Source: Kitasatospora sp. CB01950 (GTDB taxonomy: Bacteria; Actinomycetota; Actinomycetes; Streptomycetales; Streptomycetaceae). From it: DNA of 64,000 bases. Shown here in pieces: positions 1 through 7,288 of the stretch (position 1 is its first letter; each line of letters begins with the position of its first letter). The stretch spans positions 234,419 through 298,418 of the forward strand of contig NZ_LISX01000001.1 of NCBI RefSeq assembly GCF_001905465.1, written 5' to 3'. A program made the position numbers and the translations under genes. The notes beneath the pieces are model-generated. The model was not told the origin of the DNA. It searched no databases and saw only the letters and a list, made by a program, of their open reading frames with translations.

Positions 1-18
1 GGGCCCTGTTCCGTGCGG

Positions 19-606
19 TCAGCGGCCGTTCACGGTGGTGTTGCCGGTGATCGACCCGTCGGTGCCGTCCACCGTCACCAGGTGGCGGACCCCGTCGGTG
101 CCGAGCACCTCGACCGCCCACGAGCTGCCGCCGCCCTCCCGGCCGACCACCGACAGGGCGTCCGCCTTGCCGCCGGGCACCGCGCCGACCGCCTTGGTCA
201 GCGCCTGGTCGGCGGGCACGGTCGGCAGCGCGGCCGGCGCGAGCTGCGCCGCCCGACCGCCCGGCTGGACGGCCCCGTCGCGGTGCGTCGCCTTCCCGCC
301 GCCCTTCCGCTCGTCGTTCCGGCCGTCGTTCCGGCCGTCCTTGTGCGCCCCCGGAGCCCAGGGCGCCTCGGGCGCACCCGGCATCGGCTGGGCGAGCGTC
401 CGGTCCCACATCGGCCGCGAGTGCTCCGGGTGGTGCAGGGCCACCCCGGCGGTTGCTGCGCCGACCCCGAGCAGCACCGCGACCGCCGCGCCCAGCGCCC
501 ACCGGCCACCCCGCCGCTCCGGCAGCCGGAACCGGCGCCGACGGGCCGCCTTCTCCATCCCGACCTCGGCCTCGGACTCGAACGGCTCCGACTGCGGCTC
601 GGACAT
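19..606 (-). CDS. PepSY-domain membrane-anchored protein
   Basis: A 195-residue protein. Residues 1-25 are cytoplasmic and basic, followed by one hydrophobic segment (about 29-47, WALGAAVAVLLGVGAATAG) and a low-complexity Gly/Arg/Asn-rich linker. A C-terminal PepSY-like unit covers about 130-195, where the conserved pattern ALTKAVGAVPG leads into the strands WAVEVLG and HLVTVDG. PepSY modules are extracytoplasmic and are often found with metalloprotease propeptides or sensor kinases. I chose the ATG at 606 because GAGGGGAAG lies just upstream; the longer frame to 870 runs into the divergent regulator gene. It is divergent from the two-component system at 742-2863 and may be its target or its extracytoplasmic modulator (inference). 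Confidence 0.8.
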   Translation of the reverse strand: MSEPQSEPFESEAEVGMEKAARRRRFRLPERRGGRWALGAAVAVLLGVGAATAGVALHHPEHSRPMWDRTLAQPMPGAPEAPWAPGAHKDGRNDGRNDERKGGGKATHRDGAVQPGGRAAQLAPAALPTVPADQALTKAVGAVPGGKADALSVVGREGGGSSWAVEVLGTDGVRHLVTVDGTDGSITGNTTVNGR

Positions 607-741
607 CTGCCCACCACTTCCCCTCGACGACCCGGGCCGGGACCAGTCCGCCGGCCGGGGCGCCCAGCATGCCGCCACCCGCCTGAAGCCAAGCTGAAGC
701 CGCCCCCGCCGCCCGCCCGGACGCCTGCCACGCTGGTCCCC

Positions 742-1419
742 ATGCGCGTACTGGTGGTCGAGGACGAACGGCGGCTCGCCGCCGCACTGCAACGCGGCCT
801 GCGGGCCGAGGGGTTCGCCGTCGACATCGCCCACGACGGCGAGGACGGCCTCTGGCTGGCCACCGAGCACGACTACGACGTGATCGTGCTCGACATCATG
901 CTGCCCCGCCTGAACGGTTACCGGATCTGCGCCCGGCTGCGTGCGGCCGGCGACGACACCCCGATCCTGATGCTCACCGCCAAGGACGGCGAACTCGACG
1001 AGGCCGAGGCGCTGGACACCGGCGCCGACGACTTCCTCTCCAAGCCGTTCTCCTACGTGGTGCTGGTGGCCCGGCTGCGCGCCCTGGTCCGGCGGACCGG
1101 CCGACGCCTGCCGCAGACCCTGGAGTTCGGCGATCTGGCGATCGACCCGGCCCGCCGCATCTGCACCCGCGCGGGCGGCGAAGTGCGGCTCACCACCCGG
1201 GAGTTCGCGGTCCTGGAGTGCCTGGCCCGGGCGGCCGGCGGGGTGGTCTCAAAGCGGGACATCCTGGAGAACGTCTGGGACTCGGCCTACGACGGCGACC
1301 CGAACATCGTCGAGGTCCACATCAGCGCCCTGCGCCGCAAGATCGACGCCCCGTTCGGCCGCAGCGCCGTCGGTACCGTCCGCGGCGCGGGCTACCGGCT
1401 GGCGGTGGACGGTGGTTGA
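742..1419 (+). CDS. OmpR/PhoB-family response regulator
   Basis: A 225-residue response regulator. The receiver (1-115) has the acidic pair E7/D8, phosphoacceptor D51 in VIVLD, T79 and K101 in FLSKPF, so it looks fully functional. A winged-helix Trans_reg_C domain (about 130-222) follows, with the typical ending VRGAGYRL. The start is the ATG at 742 because the MRVLVVEDE N-terminus is canonical; the longer frame reads through the divergent promoter. Its stop lies inside the next gene (8-base overlap), so the regulator and the kinase are translated together. No specific signal can be read from the sequence. Confidence 0.93.
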   Translation: MRVLVVEDERRLAAALQRGLRAEGFAVDIAHDGEDGLWLATEHDYDVIVLDIMLPRLNGYRICARLRAAGDDTPILMLTAKDGELDEAEALDTGADDFLSKPFSYVVLVARLRALVRRTGRRLPQTLEFGDLAIDPARRICTRAGGEVRLTTREFAVLECLARAAGGVVSKRDILENVWDSAYDGDPNIVEVHISALRRKIDAPFGRSAVGTVRGAGYRLAVDGG

Positions 1420-2863
1420 CCGCCCCCGCCGCCCACGACGCCTCCGCCACCGTCTGCACAGCCTCCGCCGGTTCCTGCCGCGCTCGGTCCGTGCCCGGGC
1501 CACCTTCGCCGCCACGGCCGTGGTGACGCTCGCGTTGGGCGCCAGCTCGTTCGCGCTGCTCGCCGTGCTGCACACCAACCTGGTCCGCGCCGCCCGGAAC
1601 GCCGCGATCGAACAGGCCGGCAAGGTGGTCGAGTCGGCGTCCCGCGGACACCTGCCGTCGGTCCTCGCCCCGCGCGGCGGCGTCTCCGTCTGGGTGCTCG
1701 GCTCCGACGGCAACCCGGTCGCCGCCACCCCGGACCTGCTGGCCCGCCCGTACGCACCGCCGCCCGCCCCGAACGTCCCGACCCCGAACGTCCCGTTCAA
1801 GGCCGTCCCCGGCCCGGACGACGACCGGCACCCGCCCGGCGACCAGTTGCTGGTGGGCGTGATCTCGGACCGCCGCCTCCCGGTGATCTCGCTGTCCGTC
1901 ACCGGCCCGGACGGGCCGCTCACCGTGCACGCGGCCGTCTCACTGCGCGACCTGGACGCCGCCCAGGACACCACGAGCACCGCGCTGGCCGTCGGCGTCC
2001 CGGCGCTGGTGCTGCTGGTCGCGGCCGTCACCTGGGGCGTCACCGGCCGGGCGCTGCGCCCGGTGGAGGCGATCCGGGCCGAGGTCGCCGAGATCACCGA
2101 CCGCGACCTGCACCGCCGGGTGCCGGTCCCGCCGACCGGCGACGAGGTGGCCCGGCTGGCCGTCACCGTCAACGCCACGCTGGACCGGCTGGAGGACGCC
2201 GGCCTGCGCCAGCGCCGCTTCATCGCCGACGCCTCGCACGAACTGCGCAGCCCCATCGCGGTGCTGCGCACCCAGCTGGAGGTGGCGCTGGCCCACCCGG
2301 ACCCGGAGCTGTGGCCCGAACTGCTCGCCGACGCCGTCGAGGACACCGTCCGGCTGCAGGACCTGGCCGCCGACCTGCTGCTGCTCGCCCGGTTGGACGC
2401 CGCCGACCCGGTCGCCGTCGAACTCCTCGACCTGGCCGACGTGTTCACCGGTGCCCTGGCCGCCCGCACCGCCGACCGGATCCCGGTCGCCGCCCGACTC
2501 GCCGACGACGCCTGGGTGCTGGGCAACCGCACCTGGCTGACCAGGCTGCTCACCAACCTGGTCGACAACGCGCAGCGCTACGCCGCGAGCCGGGTGGAGG
2601 TCCGACTCGCCGTGCAGCAGGGCCTGGTGGTGCTGGAGGTGGGCGACGACGGGCCGGGCATCCCGGCGGCCGACCGGGAGCGGGTGTTCGAGCGCTTCAC
2701 CCGGCTCGACGACGCCCGCAGCCGTGAACTCGGCGGCGCCGGACTGGGGCTGGCCATCGCCCGGGACCTCGCCGGGCACCACGGCGGCACCCTGGCCGCC
2801 GAGCCCGCCCGCACCGGCGCCCGCCTGGTGGCCCGCCTGCCGCGGGCCGATCCGCCGGGGTGA
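1412..2863 (+). CDS. Sensor histidine kinase (HAMP, HisKA, HATPase_c)
   Basis: A 483-residue membrane kinase. TM1 lies at about 28-55 and TM2 at about 185-205. The roughly 125-residue extracytoplasmic loop between them is Pro-rich. A HAMP linker follows, then HisKA with H276 in ASHELRSP, the N-box LLTNLVDNAQ, G1 DDGPGIP and G2 GGAGLGLAIA. The GTG start at 1412 overlaps the regulator stop by 8 bases. It is the cognate kinase of the preceding regulator, probably autophosphorylating at H276 and passing phosphate to D51. The 3' end borders a 14-bp tandem repeat shared with the convergent gene. Confidence 0.93.
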   Translation: MVDRPRRPRRLRHRLHSLRRFLPRSVRARATFAATAVVTLALGASSFALLAVLHTNLVRAARNAAIEQAGKVVESASRGHLPSVLAPRGGVSVWVLGSDGNPVAATPDLLARPYAPPPAPNVPTPNVPFKAVPGPDDDRHPPGDQLLVGVISDRRLPVISLSVTGPDGPLTVHAAVSLRDLDAAQDTTSTALAVGVPALVLLVAAVTWGVTGRALRPVEAIRAEVAEITDRDLHRRVPVPPTGDEVARLAVTVNATLDRLEDAGLRQRRFIADASHELRSPIAVLRTQLEVALAHPDPELWPELLADAVEDTVRLQDLAADLLLLARLDAADPVAVELLDLADVFTGALAARTADRIPVAARLADDAWVLGNRTWLTRLLTNLVDNAQRYAASRVEVRLAVQQGLVVLEVGDDGPGIPAADRERVFERFTRLDDARSRELGGAGLGLAIARDLAGHHGGTLAAEPARTGARLVARLPRADPPG

Positions 2864-2910
2864 GCGGGCGGGGTCGAGCGGGCGGGATCGAGCGGGCAGG
2901 GTGAGCGGGC
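2862..2910. repeat. 14-bp direct repeat at a convergent gene junction
   Basis: A G-rich unit GAGCGGGCGGGGTC is repeated at 2862, 2876 (one change) and 2890 (degenerate), with a partial fourth copy at 2903. It occupies the whole gap between the kinase stop and the stop of the convergent PAS protein. No terminator hairpin is visible here. Confidence 0.75.
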
Positions 2911-2911
2911 C

Positions 2912-5900
2912 TCAGAACGAGGCGGCCGTCGCGACCTGTCCCAACGCGCCGACCCGGGCGAGCAGTTCGACGATCCGGCGCTGCACCTCGTCGGTGGTGG
3001 AGCGCTCGGCGAGGAACAGCACGTTCGCGCCGGTGCGGAGCCCTGCGCGGGCCTGCGGGTCGAGGTCGGCCGAGGTGTACACCACCAGCGGGGTGCGGTG
3101 CAGGCGGTCGTTGGCGCGCAGCCAGTCCAGCAGGCCGCGGTTGCGCTGTTCGATGCGGGCGAGGTCGAGCACCACCAGGTTGGGCTGGATGCTGCTGGCC
3201 CGGGCCACCGCCTCGTTCTCGTCGGTGGCGTGTTCGACCTGCATGCCGCGTCGTTCCAGGCTGGCGACGAGGGCGGCGGCGACCTCCGGGTCGGACTCGA
3301 CCAGCAGGACCCGGGCGGCGTGGTTCTCGCTGTCGCGGGGGGCGAGGGCCCGCAGCAGCACGGCGGGGTCGGCCCCGTAGGCGGCGTCCCGGGTGGCCTG
3401 GCCGAGCCCGGCGGCCAGCAGCACGGGGATCCGACCGGCCAGTGCGGCGGTGCGCAGCGCCTGCAGGGCGGTGCGGGTGATCGGTCCGGTCAGCGGGTCG
3501 ACGAAGAGCGCGGCGGGGGTCTGCGGGACCTGCGCGTCGACCTCTTCGCGGGAGGCGACGACGACCGGCCGGAAGCCCCGGTTCTGGAGCGCGCCGTGGG
3601 TGGACGGGTCGGGTTCGGGCCACACCAGCAGCGGGCGCGGGCCGTCGAACGCGGGCTCCTTGGCGGGGGCCAGTTCGGCGATCGGCCGGGGCGGCGTGCG
3701 CCCCTCGACGGCGCCGGGCCCGGCGGGCAGCGCCAGCGCCCCGCCGCCGTCGCCCGAACCGGCGGGCAGCGCCTGCCCGTTGACGGCCGCCGGGGCCGGG
3801 CCGGTCGGTTCGGCCTGCTGGGGCGTTCCGGGGGCCGGGAGCTGGCCGGGGAAGCCGCCCAGCGGCCGCGGCGGGACGAGTTCGCCCAGTCCGCTGCCGA
3901 CGGGCTGCGGCTGCCCGCCCTCGGCCGGGGCCGGCGGTGTGGGCGGCATCGGGGGAACGGCCGGGGCGGCGGGCCGGGCGATCTCCAGCGCGGTGGACGG
4001 CTCGGGCTCGGCGGCGGGGACGGGCGGCAGGACCGTCGTCACCTCTTCCGCGCTCTCCGTGGTGTCGGCGGGCAGGGCCAGTCGGCGCCGCCGCCCGGTG
4101 GGCCGGGTCGGCGGGGCGACGGGTTCCGGCGGGCCGGCGGGCAGCGCGTTCTCCAGGCCGGGGTAGACGGCCGCGCCGGCGTCCGGGATGCCGGGCAGGT
4201 GCAGGGCCGGCGAGCTGTCGTCGGAGTCGATCGGCGTGGCCCGGCGGGCCCGCCGCCCGGTGGGGGCGGGCGGTTCGGCGGTGGCGGGCTGCTCGGCGGG
4301 CTCGTCGGCGGACGGGCCGGGCCCGAGCGCGATCGGCGCGCCGGGGGCGGCCTGTTCGGGCCGTGCGCCCCCCTCGCGGGCCGGGCGGGCCCGGCGTCGG
4401 CCGGAGCCCTGGGTGTCGTCGGCCCGGGCGGCCCGGGCGGCCGGGGCGTCCTCCTCGGCCGGTTCGGCCGGTTCGGGCTTTGACGGCCCGTCGTCGTCCG
4501 CGGGGGCCGCCTCGGGCGAGGCAGGCTGTCCGGGGAGGCCGGGCAGCATCGCGGTGTCGGAGTCCTTGGGGACGTGCTGCTGCTTGTCGGGCGTGCCGCC
4601 GTCGCCGCCGTCGGGGTCGAGCGGCAGTTCGACCACGTAGGTGGCTCCGGCGCCGCCGGGCAGGTCGTGCCGCTGCAGGACGCCGCCGTGCCGCTGGACG
4701 GCGGCGCGGGCGATCGGCAGGTGGACGGCGCTGGCGGTCTGCGCGGGGCCGCGCACCTCGATCCGGGCGACCTGTCCGCGCTGGGCGGCGGCCAGCACCA
4801 CCATCGGCGGCTGCCCGGGGTCGGGCGCGGGGCCGGCGAAGGCCCCGCCGGTGGTGGCGGATTCGTCCTCGGCGCGGGTGGGTTCGGGCACGGGGGTGAC
4901 GCCGCTGACGTCGGCGACCAGGTGGGCGAGCGCCTGGGCGAGGCGTTCGCGGTCGGCGAGCACCTTCACGGCGGCGGCGTGCACCGAGTAGCGGACCCGG
5001 CCGGGGCCGACCAGTTCGCCGGCCCGGTCGACGGCGAGCTGCACGACCTCGTCCAGGCCGACGCGTTCGCGGTCCAGCGAGGCCTTGCCGCGGTCGGCGG
5101 CGGCCTCGAAGCGCTGGTGCTCCAGCACGCCCTCGATCAGCCGGCCGAACCGGCGGCACTCGTCGGCGAGTCGGCGCAGCGTCCAGTTGGCCTCGGGCCA
5201 GAGCTGTCCCGCCGGGTCGGCGGCGAGCGAGTCGATCCGCCGGTGCAGGGCGCCGAGCGCGCCGCCGAGTTCGGACTCCAGCACGGCGGTGAGGTGCTCG
5301 TTGCGTGCGGTGAGAGCGAGTTCGTGGGTGCGGTCGGTGAACGTCATGACGGCGCCGACGAGTTGTTCGCCGTCCCGGACCGGTGCGGTGGTCAGGTCGA
5401 CGGTGACGGGGCTGCCGTCCTTGCGCCACAGCACGGTGTTGCGGATCCGGTGCTTGCGGCCGGAGTGCAGGGTGTCGTTCAGCGCCGAGCTCTCGGCGGC
5501 CAGCGGGCTGCCGTCGGGCTGCGAGTGCTGGATCAGCGGGTGCAGTTCGCGCCCGCCGAGCTCGCTGGCCCGGAAGTCGAGGATGTGCGCGGCGGCCGGG
5601 TTGACCAGCACCACACGGCCCTCCAGGTCGACGCCGAGAACGCCCTCGGCGGCGGCGCGCAGGATCATCTCGGTCTGTTTGTGCTGCCGCCGGAGTTCCG
5701 ACTCCACGCCGAGGCGGGTCGACAGGTCGCGGACCAGCAACAGCAGCAGGTCCTTGTCGGTGGTGGCGAATGACAGGAAGCCGTGCGCCTCCCCGCCGCC
5801 CTCGTCGGTGAAGTCGTTGCCGGACACCTCGACGGCGAAGGTGGTGCCGTCGGTGCGTCGGGCGGTCATCCGGACCGGTAGTTCAAGGCTCTGGGTCTCG

Positions 5901-6127
5901 CTCGCCGGGGGCCGCATCGAACCGGGGATTCGGCTGGGGTCGAACTCCGGCAGCAGGTCCAGCACTCCCCGTCCGACCAGCGAGGTGCCGGGTGCCTGCA
6001 GGCTCTCCACGGCTGCCTTGTTGGCGTCCACCACAGTGCCGTTGGAGTTCACCAACAGCAGTGGGTCGGGTAGTGCGTCGAGTATCGCGGCGAGGCGAGC
6101 AGCGCCTCGGGTCGGCCTGCTGCTCAC
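2912..6127 (-). CDS. PAS-containing hybrid sensor with degenerate kinase and tandem receiver-like domains
   Basis: A soluble protein of 1071 residues. The N-terminus carries two PAS folds (about 5-115 and 140-260; cores LPDPLLLVNSNGTVVDANKA and GVLGVDLEGRVVLVNPAAA). A histidine-kinase-like region (about 270-520) lacks a recognisable H-box and a true N-box: LAQALAHLVADVSG stands where the Asn would be. A Pro/Ala/Glu-rich linker (about 520-840) joins two receiver-like modules. The first (about 840-935, ALFVDPLTG) is strongly degenerate. The second (939-1060) keeps D988 in LVVLDL but has Glu in place of the conserved Lys (LFLAERS). I chose the GTG at 6127 because AGGAG precedes it at good spacing; an in-frame GTG at 6145 lacks one. 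It is probably a signalling scaffold or pseudo-kinase; the signal is unknown. Confidence 0.82.
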   Translation of the reverse strand: MSSRPTRGAARLAAILDALPDPLLLVNSNGTVVDANKAAVESLQAPGTSLVGRGVLDLLPEFDPSRIPGSMRPPASETQSLELPVRMTARRTDGTTFAVEVSGNDFTDEGGGEAHGFLSFATTDKDLLLLLVRDLSTRLGVESELRRQHKQTEMILRAAAEGVLGVDLEGRVVLVNPAAAHILDFRASELGGRELHPLIQHSQPDGSPLAAESSALNDTLHSGRKHRIRNTVLWRKDGSPVTVDLTTAPVRDGEQLVGAVMTFTDRTHELALTARNEHLTAVLESELGGALGALHRRIDSLAADPAGQLWPEANWTLRRLADECRRFGRLIEGVLEHQRFEAAADRGKASLDRERVGLDEVVQLAVDRAGELVGPGRVRYSVHAAAVKVLADRERLAQALAHLVADVSGVTPVPEPTRAEDESATTGGAFAGPAPDPGQPPMVVLAAAQRGQVARIEVRGPAQTASAVHLPIARAAVQRHGGVLQRHDLPGGAGATYVVELPLDPDGGDGGTPDKQQHVPKDSDTAMLPGLPGQPASPEAAPADDDGPSKPEPAEPAEEDAPAARAARADDTQGSGRRRARPAREGGARPEQAAPGAPIALGPGPSADEPAEQPATAEPPAPTGRRARRATPIDSDDSSPALHLPGIPDAGAAVYPGLENALPAGPPEPVAPPTRPTGRRRRLALPADTTESAEEVTTVLPPVPAAEPEPSTALEIARPAAPAVPPMPPTPPAPAEGGQPQPVGSGLGELVPPRPLGGFPGQLPAPGTPQQAEPTGPAPAAVNGQALPAGSGDGGGALALPAGPGAVEGRTPPRPIAELAPAKEPAFDGPRPLLVWPEPDPSTHGALQNRGFRPVVVASREEVDAQVPQTPAALFVDPLTGPITRTALQALRTAALAGRIPVLLAAGLGQATRDAAYGADPAVLLRALAPRDSENHAARVLLVESDPEVAAALVASLERRGMQVEHATDENEAVARASSIQPNLVVLDLARIEQRNRGLLDWLRANDRLHRTPLVVYTSADLDPQARAGLRTGANVLFLAERSTTDEVQRRIVELLARVGALGQVATAASF

Positions 6128-6328
6128 GTCGACAGGTCTCCTCACGCCTTCGGGCCGCCGCTTCGACGGGCGGCTCTGGCTCTCCTCGGAGACTGGAGTA
6201 TCTCATTCTTCTTTGCGCCGTGGACGACCCGGCCAGTATCGTTGTGGTGGTTGGTGCCGGAGCCTTCGGCTGTGGCATCATCGCAGTCGCACGGAGTGCG
6301 CCGGAGTCCCGGCCGCAGTCCGGGTGTT

Positions 6329-6419
6329 GGAGGCGTCGCCTAGTCCGGTCTATGGCGCCGCACTGCTAATGCGGTTTGGGCTTTACCGTCCATCGAGGGT
6401 TCAAATCCCTCCGCCTCCG
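6329..6419 (+). tRNA. tRNA-Ser (anticodon GCT)
   Basis: The acceptor stem GGAGGCG (6329-6335) pairs with CGCCTCC (6412-6418), with discriminator G6419. The anticodon loop CTGCTAA is closed by CCGCA/TGCGG, giving anticodon GCT. The long variable arm and the T-loop GGTTCAAATCC are typical of class II tRNA-Ser. No CCA is encoded. It reads serine codons AGC/AGU. Confidence 0.96.
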
Positions 6420-6427
6420 CCTCACCG

Positions 6428-6460
6428 GGAGCCCCGTCGGTCACAGACCGACGGGGCTCC
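6428..6460 (+). terminator. Intrinsic terminator after tRNA-Ser
   Basis: A perfect 14-bp stem (GGAGCCCCGTCGGT at 6428-6441 with its complement at 6447-6460) and a 5-nt loop lie 8 bases after the tRNA. TTCGTT follows. Long GC stems with a poor T-tract are usual for actinobacterial terminators. Confidence 0.85.
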
Positions 6461-6596
6461 TTCGTTGTCGGCGACTGTTCGTCCGGTGGCCCCCGTGGCG
6501 GCCTTGACGGGGCCGACGGCAATCGATTTCGCCCCAGGTCGACGGTCATGTAATGTTGTCCCCGCACCGCCCAAGAGGCCAAGGCCGACGGGGCGA

Positions 6597-6672
6597 GCGC
6601 TCATAGCTCAACGGATAGAGCACTTGACTACGGATCAAGAGGTTGCAGGTTCGAATCCTGCTGAGCGCACCA
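6597..6672 (+). tRNA. tRNA-Arg (anticodon ACG), copy 1
   Basis: A 76-nt cloverleaf. Acceptor GCGCTCA pairs with TGAGCGC, the anticodon arm CTTGA-CTACGGA-TCAAG gives ACG, the T-arm is GCAGGTTCGAATCCTGC, and CCA is encoded. The A34 of ACG is the substrate of TadA, whose gene is at 23671-24210. A possible -10, TAATGT at 6551, lies upstream, but no good -35 is visible. Confidence 0.97.
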
Positions 6673-6706
6673 ATCTCCGCTCGCGGCTCCGCAAGGGGCC
6701 GTCCGA

Positions 6707-6782
6707 GCGCTCATAGCTCAACGGATAGAGCACTTGACTACGGATCAAGAGGTTGCAGGTTCGAATCCTGCTGAGCGCACCA
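6707..6782 (+). tRNA. tRNA-Arg (anticodon ACG), copy 2
   Basis: Base-for-base identical to copy 1, separated from it by 34 bp and probably on the same transcript. The encoded CCA ends at 6782, and a terminator hairpin begins 4 bases later. Confidence 0.97.
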
Positions 6783-6785
6783 GCC

Positions 6786-6815
6786 GAAGGCCCCGGGTTT
6801 CCACCCGGGGCCTTC
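6786..6815 (+). terminator. Intrinsic terminator after the tRNA-Arg pair
   Basis: A perfect 13-bp stem (GAAGGCCCCGGGT at 6786-6798, complement at 6803-6815) with a TTCC tetraloop, directly after the second tRNA-Arg and followed by GTCGTTCT. Confidence 0.88.
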
Positions 6816-6816
6816 G

Positions 6817-7288
6817 TCGTTCTGCCGGCGGCCCGAGCCCGGTCCGGTCGGTCCGGGGCGTCGCAGGCGGCGAGCTTGCGGAGATCCGAATCGTGCTCGA
6901 ACAAATTGGCGGAGAACTGTGCGGCGGCATCGCTGCCGCAGGGCCGGACCGCGGCGAACCCGCTATTGGTGCGTGTGGAATCAATGAACGCACCGGTCGA
7001 ATCTACTGATAAACACACCAATTCCGACACGCTGGCCTGACTGTCAGTCAAGTGCTCGACGTCGACGCCCGATTGATGCCTGCTTGGGCGAGTTGACGCC
7101 CTGCTCAGCGGGTATCCCCATGCTGCCGAACGAGTGGCCGCCGATCGGGTGGTGTCGGGCAAATTGACCAGGTGTCGCGGTATGACCGAAACCAGATCGT
7201 GATTCCCTTTTGTCTGATCGTCATGACCATTCGGGGCATGGCATCGGACCGCGAATTCGGCGGACGAAGATACCGAGAGGAGAGCCGG
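6817..7288. other. Gene-free upstream region of the surface protein gene
   Basis: About 470 bases without a supported gene; the open frames here have no start site or codon pattern like their neighbours. The region is less GC-rich than its surroundings. It holds a perfect palindrome TGACTGTCAGTCA at 7038-7050 and a TTGACC at 7164, but I cannot pair the latter with a -10. It probably carries the promoter of the gene at 7289. Confidence 0.5.

Noticed and set aside
2697-5429. 910-codon minus-strand frame inside the PAS protein
   Set aside because: Arg/Pro-rich off-frame reading of the real gene.
6329-6782. Integrated element at the tRNA cluster
   Set aside because: No integrase, no repeated tRNA 3' end beyond the complete second gene, and flanking genes are ordinary chromosomal ones.
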